NCBI GenBank assembly: GCA_032719365.1
Contig: CM064871.1
Location: 71,032,383 to 71,096,382, forward strand
Length of the DNA stretch: 64,000 bases
From: Prinsepia uniflora
Lineage: Eukaryota > Streptophyta > Magnoliopsida > Rosales > Rosaceae
Reading direction: 5' to 3'
The notes beneath the pieces are model-generated. The model was not told where the DNA came from, did no database searches, and was given only the letters and a program-made list of their open reading frames with translations. Both the position numbers and the translations under genes were made by a program. This document shows positions 36,116-49,500 of this stretch, one piece after another. Position 1 is the first letter of the stretch, and every line of letters begins with the position of its first letter.

Positions 36116-39100
36116 TGTAACGACCCGTCCCAGAAATTTCAGTTTAGATAGTGATTAAGATGAGCTTCGTGCGTGTAGTCGGTGACTAGTAGGTAAATGA
36201 CGATTTTGCCCCTAGTTTGGGCAAAAAGTTGACGTTTGGTTCGGATGGTCAAATGGACTTTGACCGGTGACCAGGACGTAGTTTAGGACGTCACGAATCC
36301 ATAGGCAGGTGGCACGCCCGATTCCAACATCCGAGGAGGAAGTTATGATGTTCGGAAGGTTGGGGGCATAACCGTAATTTGGGTAAAATAGGGGGACAAG
36401 TTGACTTTTTGTACGAACGGATTTTGGTATGTTGACCTAGGACCGTTAGATAGATCTCATCGCCCTGAGTTCGATGACAGGCGGCACGTGTTCATCGGAC
36501 TTACGAGGTGTGAGTTACGGGTCTAAACGGTAAGGGTAAAATCGTAATTTTGACTTAAATGAGGGGTATTTTGGTCTTTTGGTTGTTTGGGGATTTGTGC
36601 ACAGAGAGGGACAGATGGATGGCTGGGATTGGGCCATTTGTGAGAGAATAGAGAGGATTGGTGACATGTGGCAAGTGTGTAGTGGGTTCTACACAATTGT
36701 GCACGGGTCCAATAATTTGGGACGTTTGAGTTCTTCAAACCAGAGTGAAACAGAGAGGGAGATCGGGGAAAATTGATGGTGGCTGAGAGTGTTGGTGAGG
36801 TTGTGAGTGTGTGAGAGTGATCAGAAGGTGGAAGAGTGAACTGGTGAGCGGTTGGGGGAGTGAAATCGTGCAAGAACACGGTGGTCGGGGCAGTCGGTTT
36901 TCAGAGAAAAACAGGGAGGAAGCAGGGAGGTTGTGAGAAATCGTGGCGGTGGTGGCCGTGTACGGTGCACTTGGGCTCGTGGTGGTGTCGTGAGGGGTGA
37001 AAGGAGTCGACCAGCCCCAGCGGAGCTTGCGACGGCGACAGAAGGACAGGTAATCCCTCATCCCTATATCTTTGCTCTGTTTTTTCGCCAAGTTTCAAAG
37101 TGAAAGTTGTGAGTTTAGGGGTTGAATCGAAGAGTTTAGGAAGGTCTAGGGGACTCAGTTGAGGCCTAGGAGTCTTCTGGTTGTGCTGCCGTGACGGGAG
37201 GTGCACGGTGGAGGTTGGAGCGACGGAGAGTACTCTGTGTGCTCTGTTTTGCCGTCGATGCTCGAACTGGAAGTCGTGAAGTTTGGGGTAGAGACGACGG
37301 TTATGGTGAGTGGTGTGAAGTTCAGAGAGGTCCTAGGAAGCGTTTGGAATAGCCACCGTGACGGGGGAAGACCTGGGTGGTCGGAGAAGGAAATAGAGCC
37401 GTGTACGGGTTTTCTTTCGAGCTTCAGTCGACGAGTTGTGGGTCGAGTCGAGGTCTGTGGAGTTGGGGAAAAGATAGCCTAGGTCTGGACGATGAGAATG
37501 GTGAAGAAAGGGAGGAAAAGGATGGTCGGATTGCAAAGAACCGCTCTCGCCGGTTCAGGTTGCAGAACTGGTGCGAACCGGGTCGACATGAGGTTGAAGG
37601 TGCACTGTAGCAGGCGCGTGAGGGCCACGCGCAGCCACTTTGGGCGCCGCGTGGGGGCGCGTGCGGTGGTTCTGGGGAAAATGGTCAACATGGTTTTTGG
37701 TCTAGGAGTTGTGTTGAGTCCATAGGAATTGGTTTCGGGTTAATCGGACGTTGAATCGAAGTAGGTTCGCGAGAGTGAAGGTTTAGGGTTCCGATTCGTT
37801 ACGTTTAGGACCCTGAGATTTTTGAGGGAATTAGGGTGGATCCTCGTGGATGTGTTAGTAACGTACTTTGGCGGTTGTTGACAGGACCGGGATTTCCCGA
37901 GGAAGCTGAGGAACGTGCAGGACGTTCGGGACGCGATTGAGGGCTCGGTACTATGAGTGGACCCTTTCCTTAAACTCGAACATGCATAACTGCTTTTCTA
38001 AATTGTGTTATATATGTGATTACATGAATGTTGGATTTATGATGCGGTTTTATATACTTGCACGGTTTTCGAGGAAGTAAAGTAATTAGCACGTTTTACG
38101 AGAAATGTTAATTTCGGGAAAAGGAAAGCTATGAATTTGGGGTTTTCAAATGATAACTGCTTTCTAAGGATGATAACGGGATTTTGAAACGTAATTTTGA
38201 TAATTGAGGTTTTCGGTTTTGAAATCGGATTTCGAGAATCGAGATTTGGTATTAAAGTTGAAAAGTGGATTTCCGGATTTGGGTTCGGAATGACGGTTCG
38301 GGATGCTGGAAGGGCATCGGACCGGTGATTTCGGATTCGGGTTTGGATGTGCATTCGGAAATGGTTTTCAAATGGTTTTGGATTGGATTTGCTGGATCTG
38401 GTTATTGGGTTTAAAGATCCGGATATTGTGATTGACGGGGGACGAGCCCGGATTGGGTTTAAAGACCCGGATTGAGTTTAAAGACTCGGATATATATTGA
38501 TATTTCCCCCGTAGGCCTGTGAGTTTAAAGACTCGGGAGTTTAAAGACTCGGATATTATTGAGGCATGGATTGAGTTTAAAGACTCGGATAGGTCCAGCA
38601 GGTTTGATCGGAAAATGAGGTTTTATGCTATGGTGTTATGATGCTTGTGATATGGTTTCTATAACTGTTTTATAGTGTTTCTGTTTCTTATGATGTGGTT
38701 TATGGTGTTTTGGTTTATAACTGTTTTATGAACTGGGTTATGCATGTGGTTTCAAAACGGAGGGCTAAACCCGGTTTTCTTATAAATGGTTTTGGAAACT
38801 TTTCTTTTATTTATGGTCCACTCACACCTTCTGTTTTTTTTAACTGCCCTCCAGGTTGTGGAGCTAGCGCGGGGTTCCGGCGTCGAGGCAGCGTCTGAGG
38901 CATAGAAGTCACGTGAGGGATCCCGGAGTGTTTCAAATTTTTCCGCGTGCGTGTATTTAGTTTATCGGTTTTTCTTTTCTGTGTATTTTGTACTATGCTT
39001 TATAAAACTTGACTTCGGGATATTGATATAATTTCTCCTGCGTCTGACTGTGTTGTGTCGGGGTGTCAGACGGGAGCAGGATTTACCTCGGTTTTCGGGG

Positions 39101-39123
39101 TGAAACCGGGGTGGGTCCTGACA
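36116..39123 (+). mobile_element. Solo Gypsy LTR (3,008 bp), plus strand
   Basis: Starts TGTAACGACCCGTCCC, ends GGGTCCTGACA and is flanked by ACCCG. Contents in order: a GC-rich hairpin (37610-37662), ATGAGTGGAC (about 37954), CATGCATAACTG (about 37981), several GAGTTTAAAGACTC units (38460-38590), TTATGCATG (about 38736), GTCCACTCAC (about 38817) and TTTTTTTTAACTGCCCTCCAG|G. Short ORFs over 37201-37725 have no family resemblance. It lies inside an older LTR of the opposite strand. Confidence 0.9.
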
Positions 39124-39128
39124 ACCCG

Positions 39129-40967
39129 TTACCAGTTTACAGAGCATAGTCTAGTACGAAAATAAATACAAGCCCTACTAGTAGAAAAACACGCAACGGT
39201 TGACTTATGTCTCGACCTCTGCCCCAACGGTAGCCCCAACGCTCGCACCACGACCTGGAGGGTGTTAAAAACATCAAAATGTGACTGGACTAAAAATAAA
39301 TAAGAGTTTCAAAAACAGTTTTGAAAAAAAACAAACCAGGGTTTCACCCTCCGTTTTGAAAACATGCGTGCATAACTAAGTGTCTGAAACCAACCAGATA
39401 AACCGCATAATAACCGTTATGAAAACATTAAACTCCCGAGTCTTTAAACTCAATCCAATCGACGTTATCATCATCCAATCGAACCTGTTGAATCTATCCG
39501 AGTCTTTAAACTCAATCCAGGCCTCAATATAATCCGAATCTTTAAACTCAATAGGCCTACGGGGGAAAATCATAATATCTGAGTCTTTAAACTCCCGAGT
39601 CTTTAAACTCAATCTGGGTCTTTAAACCCAATCTGGGCCCGCCCCCGTCATATCATAATCCGGGTCTTTAAACCCAATAACCAGATCCAGCAAATCCAAT
39701 CCAAACCGTTTGAAAAACCATTTCTAAAGCCAAGTCCAAGCCCGAATTCGAAATCACTATTCCGAAGCCATTCCGGCGTTCAGAACCGTCATTCCGAACC
39801 CAAATCCGGAAATCTCATTTTTCAATTTTAAAACCAAATCTCACTTTCCGAAATCCGATTCTAAAACCGAAAACCTTGATTATCAAATCATGTTTCAAAA
39901 GCCATTTATAATCATTGAGAACTAATTATAGATTTAAATCCCAAAAGCATAGCATCAGAATCATAATCAACGCATATCTCGTAAAACGTGTCAAAAATAC
40001 GTAAATATCTCGAAAAACGTGCAAGTACGTAAAACAGATATAGAATAATCAATAATCATGAAATCATATTTTAAAAACATAAAACTAGTAGATAAAAACA
40101 GTTATGCATGCTCGGTTAGAAAGGAAGAGTTCACTCATAGTTCCCGGACACGTCACTCGCGTCCCGTACGTTCCTCAATTGCCTCAGGGATTTCCCGACC
40201 TGTTCAAAGTCACCATTCCGGGTCAAAAACACTTCAATTAAGCTTATCCTAATTTCCCTAATTTTTCCGGATTTTATACGTAATTTAAACGAACCCCTAA
40301 ACTGTCGAACACTCGAAACTACCTCGATACGGTGTCTGATCGACTCGAAACTTGTCCTAAAATGTTCGTTACAACGATTAGAGTAAAAATCGTGTTGGAA
40401 ACTTCCCCAGAATCTACTCCACGCGCCCTCACGTGCCGCCCAAAGGGGCTGCGCGTGGGCTTCACGCGCCTGTACTGTTCATCGTCTTCCCCAGCCGTCG
40501 ACCGGTCTGAACCGGCGAGGGCGGTTCTTCCCCGTTTTCAGCCCATTTTCGATCCTTTGTTCACCATTAGGATCGTCCTACTCCTAGCAACCTATTCCAC
40601 TACTTAAAACACGACATAACGGCCTAACGCTCACCTCCCAAATTCGAACTAAAACCCAGAAAATACCAGGGCCTGTCTCCGGCCACCCGTGGCCACCACA
40701 AGGCTCTGGTTCGATCCCTAAGGTCACTCACACCTTCCTAGAGCTAATAGGACCACTAGAATGCTTCAACACCCCTCCAAACTTCACGACTTTAGTTTTG
40801 AATCAAAACTGGAAAACAGAGAAAACTGAGTGGGCCGAGAAATTTACATGCTCCCTGACCACCACCGTGAGCTACGCCGTGCTCCACTGAGTCTACAAGA
40901 CTCCCCACAGGTTGCTGAACACCTCCACACGTCCAATTTTGATGGTTGATCAATCGACGTGCACAAC
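39129..40967 (-). mobile_element. Fragmentary minus-strand Gypsy LTR, main part
   Basis: Continues the piece at 35975-36115. It contains the GAGTCTTTAAACTC units (39430-39680), ATGCATG motifs (39361 and 40103), the TTCACTCAT box (about 40129) and the GC-rich hairpin (40421-40471). Compared with the solo LTRs it lacks about the first kilobase. It meets sequence of another LTR across the solo LTR at 40968-43825. Confidence 0.72.
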
Positions 40968-43825
40968 TGTCAGGGCCCACCCCTAATCCCCCCGGATTAG
41001 GGACTAAACCCTGCTCCCGTCTGACAACCCAAAAACGAAAGATCGAAACAACCTCACAGAAACCACAAATTACATTGTCAGACGCAGGAGAATTTACAAC
41101 ATCCCAGAGTCAACAGTTATACAGAGCATAGTACCAAACTAAGAAAGCAAAAACCGATACACAAAACATACGCACAACGGAAAATTTAAATCACTCCGGG
41201 GTCACTCTCGAGTATTCTATGCCTCCGACGCTGCCTCAACGTCAACCCCCGCGCTAGCTCCACGACCTGGAGGGCAGTTAAAACCAAAAAGTGTGAGTGA
41301 ACCATAAGAATAAAAGTTTCAAAAATCATTTTATAACAAAACAGGGTTTGACCCTCCGTTTTGAAAACATGCATGCGCAACCCATTTATTTAAACACAGC
41401 TATAAACCACATAATAATCATCATAAAAACATTTATAATTCACAAAATAGGCATCATGAAAACAGTACGATGAAATATAAATCCAAGTCATCATTATCCG
41501 ATCGAACTTGCTGGACCTATCCGAGTCTTTAAACTCAATCCAAGCCTTAATAATCCGAGTCTTTAAACTCCGAGTCTTTAAACTCAACAGGCCTAAAGGG
41601 GGAAATATCAATATATATCCGAGTCTTTAAACTCCGAGTCTTTAAACTCAATCCGGGTCATTAAACCCAATCCGGGCCCGTCCCCCGTCAATCACAATAT
41701 TCGGGTCTTTAAACCCAATAATCAGATCCAGAAAATCCAATCCAAAACCATTTGAAAACCATTCAAATTCCATATCCAAACCCGAATCCGGAATCACTGG
41801 TCTGATGCCCTTCCGGCATCCAGAACCGCCATTCCGAACCCAAATCCGGAATTCCACTTTTCAACTTTAAAACCAAATTCCACTTTCCGAAGTCCGATTC
41901 TAAAACCAAAAACCTTCATCCTCAAATCATGTCTTAAATCCATTTATAATCATTGAAAACCCTTTATCGTTTGAAATCCCAAATCATGGCATCGACATCA
42001 GAATTCAAACATTTCTCGTAAAACGTGCTGAAAACCGTACTTTCTCGAAAAACGTGCAATTAAGTAAAACAGTTATAGCATATTCAAATAACCAGGAAAT
42101 CACATATAAAACCATAAATCAAGTAATGAAAAGCAATTATGCATGCTTAGTTATAGAGAAAGGGTCCACTCACAGTTACCGGGTACGTCACTCGGGTCCC
42201 GAACATTCTGCACGTTCCTCGACCTCCTCGGGGATTCCCGATCCTGTCACAAGTCACCAAAGTACGTTACTAACACGTTAACGAAGGTCTTCCTAACTTC
42301 CCACAAAAACCCCGGGTTCTAAACGTAACGAACCGAGACCCTAAACCTTCAACCTCGTGGAACTAACTCGAAACGACGTCCGAATAACCCGAAACCTATT
42401 CCCATTGACTCATTACAACCTCTAGACCAAAAACCCAGTTGACCGTTTTCCCAGAAACCGCTGCACGCGCCTCCACGCGCCGCCCAAAGTGGCTGCGCGT
42501 GGGCCTCACGCGCCTGCACCCAGACTACTGTTCATCTTATTCCTCAACTACTCGACCGGTCTGAACCGGTGAGAGCGGTTCTCCACCGTTTCTCCACCGT
42601 TTTCCTCCCTCTCTTCACCAATCTCTTCGTCCAGTCCTAAGCAACCTATTCCCCTCAACCAAACACTCCATCACAGCCCCTAAGTCATCGTCTCAAACTC
42701 GAATTAAAAACCACCCATACCCCTGTTTTTCAATCCGGCCACCCAGGTCACCCCCCATCACGGCTGCACAACCAGCAGCTTCCTAGGACCTCACTTAGTC
42801 GACTAGCACCCACCAAACCCTTCGACTCAACCCCAGACTTCACGACTTTCAACTTGAAACAAAACTGAAAAACAGAGGAAATCAAAATTACCTCTCTTGC
42901 CGCTCTCCGCCGTGTCCCTAGGTGTCCACAAAACTCCTCAGGTCCTCCTCCGTCCACTGAGCACCACCTACAGCTTCAATGGATCGATTACACCTCAACA
43001 CCACCACCAAAATCCCTCTCTGCTTTCTGGTTTTTCCCCGTGACCTCACCTCCTCCTCTTACCAGTCTTCTTCTCCAAACTCACTCACGATCTCTCTCTC
43101 GACCTCTAAACACTCCCTCAGTCACCAGGACACACACACACACACGACCAACTCTCAATCTTACCCTCTGTTTCTCTCCTCTTCGAACACGGTTGCACAC
43201 ACCTGCACAATTTGAACACACACACCGTGCACGGCCTAGAACCCACTAGACACCTTGCACGTGTCCACCATCCAATGGTCCCTTTCCAAAAATATCCCAT
43301 TTAAACCTGTACACTTGTCCCAATCCATTTGCACAATTCCCAATGTGCAAAAGACCAAAATACCCCTCTTTTGAGTAAAAAATTACAATTATGCCACTAC
43401 CATTCTAGACCCGTATCTTGCCCGTCCTATCTCCGATGAACACGTGCTGCCTATCATTGAACTCAGGACGACGAGATCTACCTAACGGTCCTCGGTCTAC
43501 GTGTAAAAATCCTATTGTGCTAAAAGTCAACTTTCCCCCCTTCGTTTACCCAAATTACGGTAATGCCCCCAACCTTCCGAACATCATAACTTCCTCCTCG
43601 GATGTCGGAATCGGGCGTGCCACCTGTCTACGGACTCATGACGTCCCGAACTACGTCACGGTCATCGGTCAATGTCCAATTGACCGCTCGAACTAAAAGT
43701 CAACAATTTGCCCAAACCAGGGGTAAAATCGTCATTCTACACCAAAGTCCAAAAGTACCCAACTAACCTCCACTTAGGCTCACTAATCACTTCCTTAATC
43801 CTACTTCTCGGGACGGGTCGTTACA
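40968..43825 (-). mobile_element. Solo Gypsy LTR (2,858 bp), minus strand
   Basis: On the minus strand it starts at 43825 with TGTAACGACCCGTCCCGAG and ends at 40968 with GGGCCCTGACA. ACAAC flanks both sides (40963-40967 and 43826-43830). It carries the hairpin (42464-42518), GTGAGTGGAC (about 42164-42173, minus), CATGCATG motifs (about 42139 and 41367), GAGTCTTTAAACTC units (41520-41660) and the acceptor-like CCCTCCAG|G ending at 41267. A CA microsatellite lies at 43132-43147. Confidence 0.9.
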
Positions 43826-43830
43826 ACAAC

Positions 43831-46522
43831 CATGCACGGTATTCCTGGTCGTTACAACAATGTGTGAGTAGACCGAAACAAAAGTTTGCAGAAACAGTTT
43901 AATGAAATCGGGGTTCGCCCTCCAGTTTTATAACACGCTTGCATAACCAGTTATTCGAAAACCGCGTATTAAACATTCGAAATCTCTTTTCCCGAAACAC
44001 ATGTAAAACGTTACAGAAAACCATCACAACTCGTGTAAAATAATATAATATTACCAAAATCCAGAATCCGTCATTTTGAAACATCAATTACGCAAATCAA
44101 GTAAAAAGTGAATCAATAATCACAATCAAACCGTTGGATCCATCCGAATCTTTAAACTCAATATCAGGCCTTCCCGGGATATCAACGAGTCTTTAAACTC
44201 AAAGTATAATCAATAGGCCTCGGGGGTATCACAATAACCGAGTCTTTAAACTCACGAGTCTTTAAACTCATTTTACCGGGCCCGCCCCCGTCATCAATTA
44301 ACCGGGTCTTTAAACCCAAAATCAGATCCAACAATCAACCGGGTCTTTAAACCCAAAACCATTTATAAACACAATAAGCCAGTATTCAACACGATCCGTT
44401 TTCCAAAAATCATTTCGAAATCATATCTTCTCATAATAGGACTTATGTCCGAATTCACATGCAAATTCCAAAACATGCAATTCCCGAAAGTCACTTCACA
44501 AATATAATCAAAACATCATAAATACGTAACATGCATAATCATATCCAAATACTTCATCAAAACATCATTCATGCATAGGCGAAAACAGTAACCTCGAAAT
44601 GCGTGAAATACGATATTTATCTCGAAAAACGTAAAACCACGTAAAACCGAAATAGCATATTTATCATCATATAACCATAAGTGAAAACACAAGATAATTA
44701 AGTAAAATAGTCATGCATGCACAATTTGGAAATCGAAAGTCCACTCACGGTTTTAGGACGCGTCAATCGCGCCCCGTGCGCTCCTCAATAGCTTCGGAAA
44801 TGTACGGGCCTGTAAAAACATACGAGGAGGGTTACAATCATCCCCAAATAACTCGTAAGATTTTCCATAATTTTTCCGGAATTTTCCGCGTAGTTAATCT
44901 TAAAGGACCTAAACTTCTGAACCCTCGAACTTATCCCGTACGAGTCCCGATCAACTCGAACCCTAAAGATAAAATGTTAGAAACATTAAAAGGAAGAAAA
45001 CCTCAGTTGACCGTGATCGGAAAGGACCTCACAAGCGCCGTCACGCGCCGCCCAAAGTGGCTGCGCGTGAAGGCCACGCGCCTGCTACAGTGTCTTCTCC
45101 CTCACCCGAATCGCCTGTTAAACGGGTCTATTACCCGCGACTCAACCCGATCAGTTAACCTTCAAATCTCCATCAATTCCTCTCATTTTTTATCCTAACT
45201 TCTTCTCTAATCCATTAATTTTAGTTCTGTATGATCGATTAACGTCGACTGTCCCCAAATCGACCAACCCAAGCTTGAACAGTCGAACGGGTCTTCATCT
45301 AGAACTCACCCAAAACAGTTCCATTAATCAATTAACCTCACCAGTAGCTTAAGGGGACCTAGACGAACCATAACATCCAACCAATTGACCCCAAACTAAC
45401 CTGGAAGTCGTCGTCCTCAAGCTCGAAAATTCTCAGAACCAGGGGCCTCAGTTTTTGGCCAAATGTCCTTTTGCTCCCAGAAGACTAATACGGCCCTTGG
45501 TTTCGCTCAAATGGCCTCACAATTTGATCTTAGATTTTCCCTCCAACTGGTTTTTCTCTGAACTGGAACTCAGGTTCCCGGGCAAACAATGGTCATTCCT
45601 TTCAATTCTTGCACGGTCGTGTTCCTGTCACTCCCAGAAAGCTTCCTCAGTGTTTAGATTGGTCCCAAAACCCGTAGAAATTGAACTCAGAATTTCCCCC
45701 CCCCCCCCAAAAACCCGAAAGTGGTTCTTCACGGTTTCTCTCAGTCACTCTTAGTCCCTCAACCTCAGATTGATGCCCAAAAATGATCGCACTCAACTCC
45801 CTACTCAGCTAATTGATTCAAAATGGTCAACACCCCGTGGGAATCCATCATCTGTCTCTGTGAAGCTTGTTTCCCGTAAACAGAAACCAAGAACAATTTT
45901 AAAACCTCACCCGTGCACTGAGACTCTGCCCAGACACGCCTGAATGCCTCCCACAGTCTCAAAATCCATAAACTAAACCCACTCACCAGTCCACTAAAGC
46001 CATAATCAATTACACGCACAAAACACCACGGCATGGTCGTGCACTCTATTTTTCCCGGTGGTGCTACAGTAACCGCCGTGCAAAAAGACCAAAATACCCC
46101 TCAGTGCAATAATTACCAAAATGCCCTCCAACTTCCGTGACCCGTAACTCGGTCGTCCGATGTCCGTTTCACGCGTGCTGCCTGTCGTTGTACTCGGGGC
46201 TTCGAGACGAATCTAACGGTCTTCGAGTCGTGTGAAAACCAATTGTCAAACAAAAAGTCAACTTTTTCCCTTATAACGTCCAAATTACGATAATGCCCCT
46301 GAACTTCCGAACGTCATAACTTCCACCTTGTTCGTCCGAATCGGACGTGCCACCTGTCTATGAACTCGTGACGTCCCGAACTACGTCACGGTTATCGCTC
46401 AACGTCCGTTCGACCCTCCAATCAAAAAGTCAACAAATTGATCAAACGAATCACAGGGGTAAAAACGTCATTTTATTCACTACTTTACAATATTACATTT
46501 TCCGAATTTCCAGGGCGTTACA
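43831..46522 (-). mobile_element. 3' LTR of the minus-strand coding Gypsy element (end lost)
   Basis: Starts on the minus strand at 46522 with TGTAACGCCCTGG, immediately after the polypurine tract of the coding element. Contains the GC-rich hairpin (45036-45088), the GTCCACTCAC box (about 44739), CATGCATG (about 44713) and GAGTCTTTAAACTC/GGGTCTTTAAACCC units (44150-44355). It runs to about 43858 in normal order, but the last roughly 250 bp of a normal LTR are replaced by other sequence. A C-run lies at 45697-45710. Confidence 0.78.
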
Positions 46523-46538
46523 ATCTCCCCCCCTTAAG
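46523..46538 (-). promoter_or_regulatory. Polypurine tract of the minus-strand Gypsy element
   Basis: On the minus strand AAGGGGGGGAGAT lies directly before the LTR start at 46522. Just upstream is AATTTCGGGACGAAATTTC, the same motif as in the LARD-like element. Confidence 0.8.
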
Positions 46539-46556
46539 AAATTTCGTCCCGAAATT

Positions 46557-49500
46557 TCAAGGAAACAAATATTGGAACTGTTCTCGCATCTGCACCTCGG
46601 GTTCCCATGTGGCTTTCTCCACATTCTGGTTCCTCCAGAGAACCTTTACCAGAGGAACGGTCTTCCGGCGTAGTACCTTATCCTTTCGGTCCAAAATCTG
46701 CACCGGATGTTCTTCAAAACTCAAGTCCTCTCGGAGTTCAATAGGTTGTTCCTCCAGTACATGAGATGCATCGAACACGTATTTTCGCAGCATCGACACG
46801 TGGAACACATCGTGGACCTTCGAAAGTTCTGTCGGTAGTGCTAACCTGTAAGCCACCTGGCCAATCCTCTCAGTAATCTCATAAGGTCCGATAAAACGAG
46901 GGCTCAACTTTCCTCGCCTGCCAAATCTCACTACACCCTTCCAAGGGGACAGTTTCAGAAATACCCGATCTCCGACCGCAAACTCAAGATCTCGAATTCG
47001 ATGGTCCACATAGCTCTTTTGCCTGTCTTGGGCTGCCTTGAGCCGATCTCTAATGAGTTTGACCTTCTCTGTTGTCAATTCCACCAACTCGGATTTAGTA
47101 AGCTTCCTTTCACCCACGTCCGTCCAACACAACGGGGTTCTGCACTGCCGTTCGTACAAGGCTTCGTAAGGAGCCATCCCAATGCTGGCCTGATAGCTGT
47201 TGTTATAGGCAAATTCCATCAAGGCTAGGTGTGATTCCCAAGTGCCCTGAAATTGGAAAACGCAAGCTCGCATCATATCCTCCAATATCTGGATGGTCCG
47301 CTCAGACTGGCCGTCAGTCTGAGGATGAAATGCAGTACTGAAACGAAGTTTAGTCCCAAAGGCTTCCTGTAGACTCTGCCAAAATCGAGAAGTAAACCTC
47401 GGGTCTCTGTCAGAAACTATGGATTCCGGAGTACCATGCAACCGGATTATCTCATAGATAAACAACTGAGCCAACTGTGTCATCCTGAAGTTCTCTCGCA
47501 CCGGCAAGAAATGAGCTGACTTCGTAAGCCTGTCCACGATCACCCAAACTCCATCGTGACCTCTGGGTGTCCTAGGAAGTCCAAACACAAAATCCATCGT
47601 TACGTGATCCCATTTCCATTCCGGGATAGGTAGTGGTTGTAAGGCTCCATAAGGTCGTTGTCTCTCAGCCTTCACTTGTTGGCAAATCAGACACCTGCTG
47701 ACAAACTCAGCAATCTCCCGTTTCATACCCGGCCACCAATAATGTTCTCGCAATGTACGATACATCTTGTTCCCACCAGGATGCATCGCGTAGGCCGAAC
47801 TATGAGCCTCGTCCAAGATCTCCTTCTTCAATGCCTCAACGTCGGGCACGCACAACCGTCCTTCTTTTAGCAAAGCTCCATCCTCCCTAACTGTGAAATC
47901 TTGCCGTTCACCGGCTTCCACTTCAATCCGAAGTACACACGAGACAGGATCTTGAGATTGAGCCTCAACGATTCGATCGATTAGGAGTGGTCTCACATGA
48001 AAATTAGCCAACAAGACACCTTGGCTATCCAGTCCCAAATCAATGCTAGACTTACGGAGTTCAACCAAAAGCGGCAAATGAACCGTTCGTAGGTGTGCCA
48101 CAGAATGGGTTGACTTCCGGCTTAGAGCATCAGCCACAACATTGGCTTTTCCAGGGTGGTACTCAATCGTGCACTCATAATCCTTAATTAGCTCTAGCCA
48201 CCGTCGTTGCCTCACATTTAAGTCCTTTTGGGTGAACAAGTACTTCAGGCTCTTGTGATCCGTGAACAGCCTGCAAGTCGCACCATACAAGTGAGGTCTC
48301 CAAATCTTCAGCGCATGCACAACAGCAGCTAACTCCAAGTCGGGCGTAGGATAATTGCGCTCATGCGGCTTTAACTGACGCGAAGCATAGGCAATCACTT
48401 TCCCATGCTGCATTAGTAAACATCCCAATCCCTGTAAGGATGCATCACTGTACACCTTGAATTCTCCACTATCGTCTGGAAGGGTCATTATAGGAGCAGA
48501 TGTCAACCTTTTCTTTAGCTCCCGAAAACTACGCTCACAGTCGTCATCCTAGACAAACTTGGCTCCCTTCCGCGTCAGTCGCGTCAACGGGGCAGCAATG
48601 GTAGAGAAACCCTCTACAAACCTCCCGTAGTAGCCAGCCAAACCCAAGAAACTTCTTACTTCAGTGACGGTCTTCGGGTTTTCCCACTTCGTCACTGCCT
48701 CAATTTTCTGAGAATCCAGACTGATTCCGCCAGTTGAGATCACATGCCCCAAGAAACTCACGCTCGTCAACCAAAACTGACACTTGCTGAGCTTCGCATA
48801 CAACTGATTTTCCCTCAGGGTACCTAGCACCATCCTCAAGTGCTCCTCGTGCGCTTCCGCACTCCTCGAGTAGACTAGGATATCGTCGATGAACACGATG
48901 ACGAAGTGATCCAAGTATGGCTGCAACACTCGGTTCATCAAGTCCATAAACGCTGCGGGTGCGTTGGTCAAACCAAACGGCATCACAAGGAACTCATAAT
49001 GACCATAACGGGTTCTAAAGGCTGTCTTGGGTACATCCTCATCCTTAACCCGCAACTGATGATACCCAGAACGAAGATCGATTTTGGAGAAGTACTGCGC
49101 TCCTCGCAGCTGATCGAACAAATCATCGATCCGAGGCAACGGGTATTTGTTCTTGACTGTTACTTTATTCTGTTGCCTGTAATCGATGCAGAGTCTCAAA
49201 CTCCCATCCTTTTTCCGCACAAACAACACTGGGGCTCCCCGGGGGGATACACTCGGTCTGATAAACCCCATCTCAAGTAACTCATGCAACTGTGCCTTCA
49301 GTTCTTTCAACTCGGCTGGCTTCATACGATACGGAGTTTGAGATATAGGCTGCGTACCTGGAACAAGATCAATGGTGAACTCGACATCTCGATGCGGTGG
49401 CAATCCCCGTAGATCCTCCGGAAAGGCATCCGGGAACTCCAGTACTATCGGTATATCCTCCACCCTCAATGGTGCAGCTCGTACGTCCAACACTTGAGCT

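Noticed and set aside
37201..37725. Overlapping short ORFs in the plus solo LTR
   Set aside because: No family resemblance; they lie within a TSD-bounded LTR.
43850..43857. LTR start GGTCGTTACA at 43857 as end of an outer solo LTR with 35975
   Set aside because: The flanks show no target duplication and the following bases differ from the LTR start consensus.
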